Part shown: positions 1 to 11,511 of the stretch, piece after piece
Layout of the letters: the number at the start of each line of letters is the position of its first letter
How positions within the stretch are numbered: position 1 is the first letter of the stretch
Origin: Craspedostauros australis
Taxonomy: Eukaryota > Bacillariophyta > Bacillariophyceae > Mastogloiales > Achnanthaceae
Length of the DNA stretch: 64,000 nt
Reading direction: 5' to 3'
Assembly: GCA_026770025.1 (NCBI GenBank)
Contig: JAMXDE010000049.1
Coordinates: forward strand, 372,001-436,000
The notes under the pieces: model-generated
The model's database searches: none
Told to the model about the DNA's origin: nothing
The model's input: the letters and a program-made list of their open reading frames with translations, nothing else
Translations under genes and position numbers: made by a program

Positions 1-3000
1 TATTATGATCTCCAAGCTCGGCTCAGCTCAGCTCGACTCAACTCAGATAAGCTTTTGTGTTCGGACGTCGCTTTTGCGCCAACCACGAAAACACGAGAAA
101 CAACGCACAGCGGCCAAATGCACGTGACGAACTGTCCTTCTCTTCTTGGTCTCCCCTCACACGGAAACAACGTGTGCTTCAATCCCTCGTTGAATCCTTC
201 GTGGACCAAATTTATCGCTCACTGCTTTTCTTTCTTTCTCGGCTCAGCTCTTTTTTTCGTGAGAACAGAAATGGAGTATCACTGGAGTGCTCTCTGAATG
301 CAGTATGAATGCGGCATGAATGCAGGATGAATGTATGCTATCGCGATGGTGCAATCGACGTTGTTGCAAGTATGATGGTATGGTATGATGTTGGTCCTCG
401 TATGATGTTGGTAATCGTATGATTGCGTCTGGACTCTCTCCCTTCCATCGGCCCTTCTCTTGCCTTGCCTCGTGTTGTCGTGTCTTGTCACACGTCCTTC
501 TTGGCGCTCATGTACGTGTGGTGTTCTCTCTCTGCGGAGTTTTGCGCATCGGTTCTGTTTTCAAAGGGCGAGGACGAGATTTGTGTGAGCGGTGTCTGGG
601 CCCTTGCGCGAGCCAGGTGTTCCTCTATTCCTAGCCTCAACTGGAGCGGCCACGCAAACACAAAATATAGCTATCTCCCACGCGAACAGATGGGGATAAA
701 AACAAAAACAGCCAATCAAAACGCATTGAGACAAACTCCCTTCGTGGCAAACATCAAAAACCTGTCATCCAAACAAACGCAGAAGCAACATCCGGCAACA
801 TCGAGCAGCGCGACAACACGCCACAACAACACAGCACGACACGACACAACACTGAGCAAGACATTGCGCAGCGTCACACAAAGGCAACACCGACCATGAA
901 CCAACCAAGAAGCAGACAAGACACCATGCACTCGAACTCAACCAGGGGTGTTTGGCACATGGAAACACAGGATGGGTCAAGGCCTTCCATACACCGTACG
1001 ATACCTACGAGTGCGCAGAGCAGCGCGCTTGGGAGGAACACCATTCTCTTCTCTTCGCACGACTTGCTCTTGGACGCAGTTGCACTTCAAACGTGCCAGG
1101 TATCGCCGACCATTCATGAATCCACTCCGACATCATCACAAGGATTTCATGCTTCAGGCAAGGATGCAGATGGAAAGGCACGATCAAACAGGCGCATGGT
1201 CGTGTTGGAAAGCGACGTCAACACTACCCTGCCTCTCTGTCTCTTTGGACAAGCACTTCATACTCACGGACGGTAACACCATGGATCTCATCATGTGGAG
1301 TTTTTGGCGAACAAATGCCTCTCGCGACATTCGCGATTGCAATGGCCTGCATCGTTTCAGCGGAGGGGCATCGCGAGTCCCCATTTCACCGATAGAGGCA
1401 AGCGCGTCAATCCATTGCAACACATGCATGTCGGTCAACAGACAGTGGGCGCACGCACAGGCATAGACATCGTATCGTATCGTGTTGCACTTCCATCATT
1501 CCCAACGCTGCTTTCTGCTAGTGGACTGGTCATGTAGTGTCATTCTCCGCAGCAACAACAGCACGGCGATGTCAGCCACATCATCGTCATCGTCGTTGTC
1601 ATCATCGCTCTCATTCGCAATCGTGCCATCGAAGCAATCGGCCTGTTGGTTTGCTCTTCTGCTTTCTGCCTCTGTGATGCTTGCGTTCGGCCGTGTTCTT
1701 GTTCTCATCGTTGTTCTTGTTGTCATGTCAACGAGCACCAAAGTTCGTGTGCACGAACAGCCATACCCCTCCCTTTCGCACATGACCTCACTTTGACCTG
1801 TGTCTGGTCATCGCGATGTGTGCGCGGACGTGTCCATTGACACGCGGTTCTGCAACATCCGGTTGGGAGAAGCGTCTGTGACACAATTCGTAGTTAACGG
1901 AACATCGTGACAGCGGTGTCATCACCATAAATACGACTTGACGATCCATTGGTCCTCACAAAATTCAAATTTTCCGCAACAACTGTCGGCGGTTGATTGC
2001 GTGCCAACCATTCCAATGAACCAGCGTGTACGCGTACAGAACACCTTCTTTGTATCGCACACACGTGCGAGTACGATCATGGCCATCGCTTCTGACTCTA
2101 CAACATTGATAGCCACCTCATTTACCGCCTGCTCGACTCTGCTCTTGGAATGCAACAGTTACGTTCATTGCTTCGTTTTGTTGTGTTGTGCTGTGTTGTG
2201 TTGTGTTCCTTGTCAATGGCTGCGTTGCTCGTTGTCGCGCCACTTTTTGTTCGTGAAACTCATGTGTGGCACGTCTGGTGTGAGTCGTGCCAATCGAATC
2301 ACAACAACAAAATCAGGCTGTTCACAAAGCCAGAGCGATGTCAGAGTTTGCTGATGATGCCCGCTCGAATGGTCGATGGTATTGCATGTTGCAGAGCATT
2401 GGCGTACCATTCTCGACTTGTAGCTCACAGCTCGTAGCTCGTACATGGCGTACCTACAGTTCTTGTTGTTCGTAGCTATTCGTACCCAACTGGTCTAGTT
2501 TGCAGCGTGTCTCCTTCATTACGCAGCTCCTGTGTTGTCCAAACGTGACTATCAACACGAAAGCGAACAATGAGGAGTCTGCGACAGCGGAGTGGGAATT
2601 ATTGGCGCCGGGCATTGGCGGCGAAGGATGGCATTTGGGTGGCTGTGGGGTTGATTTCGCGTACGACCCCGTGCAACAAAGCAGAGTACCAAGAGAGCAC
2701 GACCTCTGGAGTAGCCGAAAAGCCCCCGCAGTGCTTATCTGCGCTTGTGTGCTGCGAACTTGCGTGTGGCTGCAATAACTGCTGGAGTCAAGAGTAGAGT
2801 GGAGTACAGAAGCTTTCATGATAGTGTTGCGAGACTGTTGATGTAAGTGCGCAGTTTTGTCAGAACCCACTACTATGCTCTCTTTCCGCTGCTGCCGATG
2901 GTATTGGCAAAACCGACGACAGCAAAGATAGTGCCTTGACACGCAACCCATCAGGCCGGAGATGCGCGGTTGGATGAAGTTGCTGTTCACATGTGCTTCT

Positions 3001-3634
3001 CATCCCCGCATGTGTCCCACTGAACGCAAACATCGCAGAACAGCCATCATCAGCCATCAGCGAACACGGTTTTGGCTGATGTCCACCATGTGCGCGCAAA
3101 AGCACGCAAAAAGTGAGGCGGACACAACAACACAAAAAGCCAAAATTCGTTTGTGCATTTGTCGGCATAGTTGTAGAGCTCGAAACGGGAGACAGAGACC
3201 TCGCGATGGATGGATCGAGACGATGCCAAGTTCGGATATTCGCAACGCCGTATTACTCCGTTAAAATCGGAACAATTAGTACTTCGGAGAAACTGGAATG
3301 TCATCACTTCGCCAACCAGGATCGAGTTCTCCTCCGCCATGCGACAAGGCACAACCAACGAGCGGAGCAGATCTCAACATGTCGGCATCTTGGCGTACCT
3401 CTGCAATGGAATGCCTGCCTGCGAGCTAACATCAATCACCCGTACCAGGGATACCATGGCAAAGGTCGTACTGTTCGATCCTTGCTGATCGTCTCATGAC
3501 ATGAAAATACACTCTAACTGTTCAATTTGTGCATAGTTCTCCCTTCCATCATGTTTCTGCTGATGCGTACCCCACACGCCGATGCTCTGTACAATCTCTG
3601 GTTCTGTCGATGCACTCAGTCCGTCGATTGCAGC
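1..3634. other. Region without a recognisable gene
   Basis: I see no open frame here with a recognisable domain or a plausible spliced structure. The longer open stretches (for example about 420-900, 950-1470, and 2454-2990 on the minus strand) are low-complexity, lack a convincing ATG or change frame without splice signals. Short imperfect tandem motifs occur, such as four variants of a roughly 10-bp TGAATGC unit near 290-335, TATGATGGTATGG-like motifs near 370-425, and a TGTTG-rich run near 2173-2210. The stretch ends at the left edge of the cyclase-phosphodiesterase duplication (about 3652), so it is not shared with the other copies of that unit. Confidence 0.5.
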
Positions 3635-6600
3635 TTATCCATACTTGTACTGCTGCGTCTGATACTTCGACATGTACATCTGCACCACGTCCTTCCCCTT
3701 GCGCTCCCATTCCTGACGATTGGCCGTGGCGTAGTTCAGGTACTCGTCCGAAGCAACTCCGAAGACTCCACAGGTGGACAGCTTCTTGGCCAGTGGGATG
3801 AGGTAGAAGTCGAAGAATGACAGCTCGCCGGCGTACCACCCCTCTGCCGGATTGGCACCATCTTCTCCAAATCTGCCTGCCAGGTAGGCTGCGTACATCT
3901 CATGGAACAGTCGTTCGTTCCACTTCAGGTACACGTGCCAGTGCTGCATCGTGTGCGACACATCCGACGCCTGGATGAGATGCTCGATGACGATGGTGGC
4001 CTTGCGGTTCTGTGCCATCAGACGATTCAGTCGGCGCTGCTTGGCGCTCGTGCGGCCTTGTTGCTGATCGCCTTGCGAGGTCTTGTCCTGTCCCCCGTCG
4101 CTGGTTCTACCAGTGTCAGAATGGTCAGTTGTGCTGCATGTGCGGTTGTAGTCGCTCTCCCCGTCGTCCTGTTCTGCGAAGGCCTGATCCCATCGTGCCT
4201 TGCGCAAGGCTCCGAGATCCTTGTCAGCGATATCAGTAGCCATGACGGAGTTCACGACGAGCTGTCGGAACCGTTCGAGGTCGGACTGCGTCGCACAGAT
4301 GCATCGTCGGAGATTCGCAAAGTTGTCATGACTTAGGAGTTCCCATGCGAGATCGACGGAGTTTTGCTCGGCGACGCTCTTGTTCTTGTAGTGGATGGCG
4401 ATGCCCACGCCCTCCTTGACGAGCACCGTGTTTGGAACGCCGCAGTGATCCACATCATGGATCAAGGCGGAGAACGCACAGGCGAACTGAGTCAATGGAT
4501 CCGATGTGATCCCGTACGTGTACTCGTGCAGCTTCTTGGCCCTTCCCGCGCTGGTCGATGCCTTGCGTGACAACGATGTCGATGACATCGCGCCAGTGTT
4601 GTTCGCATTGTCCATGCTCTGCTGCTGGTACGCCCACTCCACGGTGCGATTGTCGCCGTTGGTGTCGGCGCTGCTGATGCAGTCGATTCGTTTGTCGGGC
4701 GTCACGACACGTGACAGCAACTTCGTCACTGACTGGACGACGTGAGAGGCATGCTCAAAGCAATGGAAGGAGTTGTGTCGGTACATTTGCGAGACGGCGA
4801 TGACATATTCGCGCAGCTCGGATATGACGGCGGGATCCAACTTCACAGTCGCTGGGTCACACTTGTACTTGGAGGCCCTGTCCGGAAGCTCGATGATTTC
4901 TTTCACTTCATCTAGGACGGTATGATCAGGCTTGTCATCACCAGGTGTCACTGCAAGGAAGTTCACCGGATCTGAATGATCACCTGATGCGTTCGGTCGG
5001 CTCCTTGTGAACGATGGCATCGGAGATGTTAGTGACGACGAAGACGATGGAGTTCGTGGATCTCGCATCGCCACCACCTTCTGCAACAATCCCTGAAGGA
5101 CCTCTGCATTCCACTCCACCAGTCGCTGCATCTTCCTTTCTTGTTGTTCCTGCTTGCTGTGTGTATGTTTGCTGTGACGGACCGGCGATGCTGTCAGTGG
5201 TGGTGGTGGTAGTGGTGGCACCGCACCTACTACGATGGGAGTGGTTAACCCGGAGGTCGGTTGTGTGGTTATGGTCCCTGCCATTGAGATGGAAGTTGCA
5301 GTTGTCATCGGACATGATGTGCCGGGGTGAACAGCGTCTTGTTTGGCAGTGACCGGTGTCTGCATGCTCGTAGTCGGATCGATGCCGTTGTTTTCGATTT
5401 GAATGGAGCCATCGCCAACTTGCATTGCGGAAGCTATCATCTGGATGGATCCGTGCGAGCTATGATGGTCGCGATCGAATGCCCAATACGTCTGGACCTT
5501 GCCCTTGCCCTTGATTTCGACGAGGTCGTCTCTTGCCACAGTCCAGTGTGGCTTGCCATTCGCTGCAAGCAGCTTGGCTGTGTCGGCGGACACATGGATG
5601 TGATTCTCAAGGCCGGTGCTCTCCATCCTTGCAGCCATGTTGACGGTGTCACCGAACAGCTGGAAGCGAGTCTTCTCGCCGCGTAGCACGCCAGCAGTGA
5701 CAGGACCAGAATGGATACCGAACCTCATGGTCAGGTCGCCAGTGTCAGGCCCCAGAAGGACTTCCAACGATTGCACACAGCCATCCATTTGATGCAGGCA
5801 CTCTCGCGCAAACCGCAGCATGGCCACGGCATGATCGTCACGAGGATTCGGAAGTCCGCACGCAGCAACATAGCAATCTCCGATCGTTTCGACCTTGAAG
5901 ATGCCTCTTCGCTTCGCGATGGCGTCGAACGTGCTGTAGATCTGCTCAAGGAGAGTGAAGACTTGGGACGGCTCCCTCACGCTGGCCCACGCTGTGAAGC
6001 CAGCGATGTCCGCGAACAGGACCGTGACGGAGGGGAACAGATCTGCGATGGGCTCCGATAGAAGTAGCCGCGCCTTTTCGGCCTCGTAGTCAGCGAGGCT
6101 TTCCATCCGTCTCGTGATCTTCTTTGGGGCACTAGCATGATTGTGGGCTGATAATGCCGCGTTGCTTGTGTTTCTTGATGCTCCTCGGAGAATGGCTTTG
6201 CCTCTTGTGAACAGATTCGAGACGGGAGATGGCGCGATCTGGTCTCTGCCTTCAACCTTGTGCCTCTCTGTGTCCTTCACTGCGGCATCATGATCCTTGA
6301 TCAATCGATCGCGGAACTGTGCGGGAAAGAGAGATGCGACGATAGCATTCGTTCGGGCAGCTGAATGCATCACGGTCTTCTGCCGGTTCTGAACGAGATA
6401 ATCATACAGGATGAAGGCTACCGAAGTCACCATGAAGACCAGGACGACGGAGATCGTGTAAATCAATGGCGTGCTTGTGATGTACTCAGACTCAAAGTCT
6501 TCTGTTGGATATAGACTCATCGAGTAGTGGCATACGTGCAGATATTCGGTACCTTCCAGGACCGAGAACTTGGCAGACAACTCCAGATGGTCGAATCGGC

Positions 6601-7979
6601 TGTCGTGATAATCGCCAACCCCGGTATGCATGACTTCGGGTCCAGAGATGCGGTAGCTGATGGTTTGATCGCACGTGCTCTTGATGACCAGATCGATGGG
6701 TCGGACGCCAGCAGGGACGATCTTTTCGAAGTAATTGTGCCAAGGAATGATAGAGACGAAGATGGCCACCATCGATGCGTTCTTCTCAAAGGATGAATAG
6801 ATCGGTTGCACGATGTAGCTGGCTGGCCAGCTCGATGGGGATGTACTTGTTGAGTTGGCATAGACGATAACTTCGGAAAGTACCGGAGCGTTTGATTTGC
6901 ACACCTGATCGTAGACAGTGAGGAAGCCATCGCTGAGGCTCAAAAAGTTGAGGTTGATCATGGGTTTGGTTGGCGGGGTGGTCTGCCATGAAACGACGTA
7001 ATCATCAAACTCCCGTTCTTCTCTGACTGGGGGCAATCTCAACGAGTCGGAGAATGAGACACCTTCGGGCACACGATGGATGAAAGGAGGGATGCCACCC
7101 CCACCTCGACTTGGCCCCGTGGGCCTACCTCCTTGTTGTGCTGCATTTACGGTCTGGCTGCCAGTTTGTGCGCCGGTCGACGGAGGTCCAAGTGATGGGT
7201 TGAACAGACTGTCGGGAACGGGATCGTTGATCCAACCCTGATTGGCGACGGAATACTCTTCCCACTTCTCTCGATCCTCACTAGAGACGACTGGACAGAA
7301 GCCGAGGTATCGTGAACCCGACAGCTCGAGCAGATGGAAACCGCGGTAGCTGTAGTGTGGGATCGTGACGAATGGCCAAGTCGCGTTTGTGGAAAGAGCG
7401 TACGATGTGATGACAAAGCTCATGGACTCGACCGTGGCGAAGATGGTCTGCGCAGATATCACTGATGCTTCAACTATCTCCGTGGCGTAGTTTGTGAACT
7501 GTTACATGATGATGCATGGTATGGTATGATATGGTATATGCGCAATGCGCAGGGGCAGAAGTAGAGGGCAGGGGAATGGTGATGGTGAGGACTGAAGTGT
7601 AAGTGCATATGAGCAGAGAGGCGATGCGATTCAAAGAGAGAGAGAGAGAGAGAGACAGAGATCAACAGAGCTTTCATTATATTCCTAAACTCACCTCTGT
7701 TTCCAAAGAGTCTTGCTCTTCTTGAGACATCACCTTGTAGGTGAAGTATGCCATGATCCCAGTGGCGACGGTCAGGACGAAGACCACCAAGAACTTGGAA
7801 AGTCGAACTCGGTTGGTTTCCTTCGCGCCAATCGTTGTGTAGTGATCCTCCTCGTCGTTCAACTCATCACGCGACATCTGCTGAGCGTTTTGCTTGATAG
7901 GGTCTGCGCTCGTTTTGGATCCAATCATCGAGTTGCCATCGTGAGCCGAGGTCGACAATGAATTGGTTTCGTCCGACAT
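3635..7979 (-). CDS. Receptor-type nucleotide cyclase fused to cyclic-nucleotide phosphodiesterase, copy A
   Basis: Two exons, 7979-7695 and 7498-3635, separated by a 196-bp intron (donor GTGAGT, acceptor AACAG) that keeps the frame; the product is 1382 residues. I start at the ATG at 7979 because the upstream in-frame codons contain no other ATG. Order: acidic cytosolic N-terminus, transmembrane helix about 63-84, ectodomain about 85-437 with a Gly/Pro-rich linker, second helix about 440-462, class III cyclase domain about 580-745, then a PDE domain about 990-1360. The cyclase keeps both metal Asp residues (FADIAGF and ETIGD) and the DTVNMAARME segment. The substrate pair looks like Glu/Gln (KVETIGD; FQLFGDTVN), so cAMP versus cGMP is undecided. 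The PDE has HNSFHCFEH, HDVDH and SDVSH metal ligands. Family knowledge: such fusions are typical of diatoms. Inference: it synthesises and hydrolyses a second messenger at a membrane in response to an ectodomain signal. Its last residues (YKYG) differ from copy B because the duplication edge cuts here. Confidence 0.9.
7499..7694 (-). other. Intron of cyclase-PDE copy A
   Basis: Transcribed right to left, it begins GTGAGTTTAGG and ends CATGTAACAG. It holds an alternating CT (GA on the plus strand) run at about 7638-7657. The matching intron of copy B is 194 bp and has a shorter GA run, so the length difference comes mainly from this microsatellite. Both flanking exons remain in phase 0. Confidence 0.85.
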
Positions 7980-8575
7980 GGTCTTGTTGAGGCTATGGTG
8001 GCTGTGGCGGCTGCGTTGGTGGTGATTCGCCAACGTCGTCGATGCTGCCCTTGTCTAAGTTAGGCTTTTGCCGCTGAATGTGGTCTGAAGATGGCGTTGC
8101 GCAGATGGATATTGTGCGCAGCCGAGCCCCCTTTGTGTTTGTGCTGTCTCTGGAAGTGTGTGCGGAAGGAGTGCTGGGATTGTGTTCGGAGAGACCTCCT
8201 GCGTATTCGTCCTGCAGTGGCTCGGGTGGCATGGCAGATCGTGCCATAGTCCCAGGGCTCTGCACTGACCTTCCAACAAACTGCAGATAGATCGTGCATA
8301 CAAATAGTGCGTGTTCTGCCCGTGCTTCCTCGTTCGTCTGGTGGATCGTACCCACGAAGAGAGCGTCTTCATGAGGAGGTGGTAAAGGCCCCACCGGTGT
8401 TCCCTCCGTCGCACAGGTTCCTGTTCGCAAGTAAAGAGAGCGTGGGTGGCGTCGTCTTGGATGTCGCCCTCGCCTTTGGATGAGTGTTTCGTGTCCACGA
8501 GATACTGCAGTCCCGTTCAACACCAAAGAGAACTCTGACAGAAACCGACTCTCTGCCTTGGGTAGCGCGAGAAGC
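7980..8575. other. 5' flank of cyclase-PDE copy A, duplicated in copy B
   Basis: This stretch lies upstream of the copy A start codon and aligns with 34677-35326. Open frames here on both strands are not conserved between the two copies, so it is more likely 5' untranslated and promoter sequence than a gene. It ends at GAGAAGC, the exact left border of the 17.4-kb retroelement. Confidence 0.6.
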
Positions 8576-9130
8576 GGGTCACTTCTAGATATAATTGACT
8601 GGTTGATACAGCCGACCCATACGACTCCAGGGCATCATCCGCAGGAAGAAGACGGGACACACAGCGGGAATGCAAACCATGTGCATCACCCCGCAATGGA
8701 GACTCAAACTTAACGGTTATAACGGCCACACATGGGCCATATCCCTAAGTAAGGACAATTCGAACCATGTGCGACAACGGCCATTTGATGGCAATGCGGA
8801 GCTCACAAAATGATCACCCGCAGCGACAAAATCGACACACAAACAAAAACTCAAAAACACGGAATGCGCTATCGACGACACCAATTGCAAACCCATCAGA
8901 GGAGATGCAATCGGATAGTGAAGCCGGACCAAGACCCGCTTCGAGCAAATGAGAAACGAAGGAGGTCGAACACGAGGAGACTGAGGAGCCTGCAAGAGAA
9001 AGGAGAAAGAGAGAAGAGAAACAACAAGCAGAGAAGCGATGCGACAAGCAACAACCGAAACGCGCACAATTTGGAAAAGACGACAGAATTGTCACACTCC
9101 TCGCTTCGGATAACGCTTCCCGCAACGCTT
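8576..9130 (+). repeat. Terminal direct repeat A1 of the Ngaro-like element
   Basis: 555 bp that recur at 25179-25733 with no difference that I could see. It starts GGGTCACTTCTAG immediately after the target sequence GAGAAGC and ends CGCAACGCTT, 77 bp before the ATG of the Gag-like gene, so it must hold the promoter and most of the 5' leader. Confidence 0.93.
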
Positions 9131-9207
9131 GCTCAGGGGTAACCTAGCAACAAAACAACGCCTTCTACACCACTTCACGCCTTTCGCCTTCTTCTTGAGT
9201 CCTCACC

Positions 9208-11481
9208 ATGACCGACCCACCCAATCTCTCCTCGCTTCTTGCGTCTGAAGCCTCCGCCTTCGCCAGTATGCCTCCGGCTGAGTCCGGGCCCGGGATTCCA
9301 GTAGAGACTGTATCCTCGGTGGCCAGCGGATCCGCCCGCTCTGGCGACATGGGCAGCGACACTCTCCTCGACCAAGTCGGGATCGGGATGGCCATCGGGC
9401 ACGTCGTGGCTGACGACCGCATCTGCCTGGTCCGCCTCTCCTCTAAGTCGGAGGACGGCCACACTCTACTCTGCGCCAACTTGGCCAGCGAGTGCCGCCG
9501 CAGCAACCACCATGCCCTTCGCCGCGACCCTGACCGCCGTGGACTCTCGGGAGTGTACCAATGCCTCGACACAACCACGCTCGGCGGAGCACCCCGACGC
9601 GATCTCATCGAGAGCAGCTACCAGAGCCGCGCCGCATACGACTCTACTCGGGCCGCCGCGCTCCGCGATCTCGAGGCTGTCGGCAAGATGGATATCACGG
9701 ATGCCGCTGCCCGCAACGACAGCGACTCCAAAAGCGTCGGAGTGGTCGGATTCGACCTTGACACCAAGCCAGCAGGACGACCCGGTATCGATGTACAGCC
9801 GACGCCACCCGTCCGCATCAAGACCAACCCCGCTGGCCCGCCACCAGCCACCCAGCCACTGGCATCCGGTCGCACACCCCCGGTCCCATTGATGCGCCCC
9901 GTCCCGGTCGTCTCCCGTCCAGTCCTTTCCTCCCAGCACGGAACGCACTACTCTCCTCCTGCTCTGGCCACCACCGCAGCTGACGAACTCATGCATGTGG
10001 TGCGCCATCAGGCATCCCTCAACCGTGAAGCGATGGAGCTCCACCAACGCAAGTCAGAGGAGACCACGCAAGCAATGTTGCGGGCACTGGCGAATCAGCA
10101 GGCGCAAATCACGCAACTGCTCCAACATGGCCGTCCCTCCCCGAGTCTCGCTCCCGCACCTGCCCCAACTACGGCCACGGAGTGGTATGTGGCGATCGAC
10201 GGACGACGCCCTGGGGTATACACCTCGGCGGCTGAGGCCATCGCTCAAGCAGGCACCGGAAGCACTGCCCGAGTTCTTCGGTGTGCTTCCTTCGCCGAAG
10301 CCGATGCCTACCTCCGTGCTTCAGCGACAACCGCGCCCACCTACAACCAACCGACGTCACACGGCCGCCCACACCCGGCAGAAGCGACACACCCAGGCAA
10401 CACACCCGCCGAGTCCCAAGCGGCGACGGCCCCTCTCCCAGATCGGGCCCCATCTGGCTCCAACAGTATGGGTATCGAACAGTTCCTGGGCGAAGACTCG
10501 TCCAAGGGCGACAAGAAACAGATCTTCGGCGAGGCCATCGACAACGAACGACGCATGCTCAAACACCTTGCCCCGCCACACGCCAGCCAAGAGATCCAGA
10601 CTGAACTCGCCAAAGCCGCCATCGACGTCACCAGCCAACCAGGTAAGGTCACTGATGAACGCACATCCATCGAAGAACTCGCCTCCGCCTTCGGAGACAT
10701 CCGCAACCAAACCGCTCGATCTGCCGGTCTCATCGCCACCGACTCCAACTGGCGCACCAAGACCCGTCACGCTCTCGGCCGCATCAAGACCTCCGAAGAC
10801 CTCAGCGAACTCGCGGGTGACTTCAACAGCATCCGCGACGACGTGATGACCCGCTATCTCAATGATGTGGGTCACATTCTCCGCCACGGCTGCTACACCG
10901 ACGAGCAAATCACTCTCTACCAGCAAGGCGGAGGATGGGTCGCCGTCCTCAAGCTGTTCTTGACGTACTATCACGAACTCCTCCTCAAACTCCAAGAGGA
11001 AGCCTTCAAGACAGCCAACGGATGGGAAGACTCTGCCGAGGTATACCTCGAGCACTACGCCAAGGCTCTCTTCGACGCACGCAACTTCGCGTCCTCCCGC
11101 AATCTCATGATCTTTCGCACGTACATCATCGTACGCGAAGGAGCACGAGGCGGCTGGTGCAACCTGAAGGTCCTGGAGAAATTCCAGCAGCGCGCAATCG
11201 GCACTCTCGGCCCATCCTCGTCAACGAAGGACGACACTGACACCGCTCCAACCGAAACAGGTCGGAAGAAGTGCAAGCACTGCGGAGGATCCAGCAAGGT
11301 CCATGAGATCCGCGACAGCGGATGCCCATTCGGGTATCTCTTCAAGAAGAAGGTGGCGATGGCGAAAGCCAAGCAGGTCGCAAAATGTGTGAACCAAGGC
11401 GAGAAGGCCGCCGACGTTATCACCCGCATCCTGCAGGAAGCAATTTCGAAGCGCGGAGGCGGAGAAGAGGATGATGCCTAA
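9208..11481 (+). CDS. Gag-like protein of the Ngaro-like element, with an RNase H1-type hybrid-binding domain
   Basis: 757 residues from the ATG at 9208 to the stop at 11479. This is the first gene of the retrotransposon and occupies the Gag position. About residues 326-372 read EWYVAIDGRRPGVYTS followed by a Phe-Ala-Glu-Ala-Asp-Ala-Tyr-Leu segment, the pattern of the RNase H1 N-terminal or viroplasmin-like RNA:DNA hybrid-binding domain. The middle is Pro/Thr-rich. About residues 500-650 look helical and may form the structural core. Near residue 690 there is CKHCGG with a downstream His and Cys (VHEIRDSGCPF), a possible single zinc knuckle. The N-terminal 170 residues have no family I recognise. 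Inference: it packages element RNA and helps reverse transcription by binding hybrids. The next gene opens 30 bp downstream in another frame. Confidence 0.75.
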   Translation: MTDPPNLSSLLASEASAFASMPPAESGPGIPVETVSSVASGSARSGDMGSDTLLDQVGIGMAIGHVVADDRICLVRLSSKSEDGHTLLCANLASECRRSNHHALRRDPDRRGLSGVYQCLDTTTLGGAPRRDLIESSYQSRAAYDSTRAAALRDLEAVGKMDITDAAARNDSDSKSVGVVGFDLDTKPAGRPGIDVQPTPPVRIKTNPAGPPPATQPLASGRTPPVPLMRPVPVVSRPVLSSQHGTHYSPPALATTAADELMHVVRHQASLNREAMELHQRKSEETTQAMLRALANQQAQITQLLQHGRPSPSLAPAPAPTTATEWYVAIDGRRPGVYTSAAEAIAQAGTGSTARVLRCASFAEADAYLRASATTAPTYNQPTSHGRPHPAEATHPGNTPAESQAATAPLPDRAPSGSNSMGIEQFLGEDSSKGDKKQIFGEAIDNERRMLKHLAPPHASQEIQTELAKAAIDVTSQPGKVTDERTSIEELASAFGDIRNQTARSAGLIATDSNWRTKTRHALGRIKTSEDLSELAGDFNSIRDDVMTRYLNDVGHILRHGCYTDEQITLYQQGGGWVAVLKLFLTYYHELLLKLQEEAFKTANGWEDSAEVYLEHYAKALFDARNFASSRNLMIFRTYIIVREGARGGWCNLKVLEKFQQRAIGTLGPSSSTKDDTDTAPTETGRKKCKHCGGSSKVHEIRDSGCPFGYLFKKKVAMAKAKQVAKCVNQGEKAADVITRILQEAISKRGGGEEDDA

Positions 11482-11511
11482 CCTTGTGTTTTCTTTGTCT
11501 CTCTCTTCTCT

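Noticed and set aside
948..1466. 172-codon plus-strand frame in the first 3.6 kb
   Set aside because: Begins at a non-convincing start, overlaps other open frames of similar size, and has no recognisable motif.
7695..8033. Separate small membrane protein gene
   Set aside because: It ends at a perfect donor site, and the acceptor at 7498 joins it in frame to the cyclase-PDE ORF in both copies, so it is exon 1 of that gene.
7980..8526. Minus-strand frame upstream of cyclase-PDE copy A
   Set aside because: The aligned region of copy B breaks the frame, so it behaves as untranslated flank and not as a gene.
8576..9130. The 555-bp direct repeats as LTRs
   Set aside because: The internal 183-bp repeats in split order, absence of an integrase, presence of a tyrosine recombinase and lack of a target duplication all point to the Ngaro-type structure.
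10357..11055. 232-codon minus-strand frame inside the Gag-like gene
   Set aside because: Shadow of the GC-rich coding strand; no conserved features and no start context.
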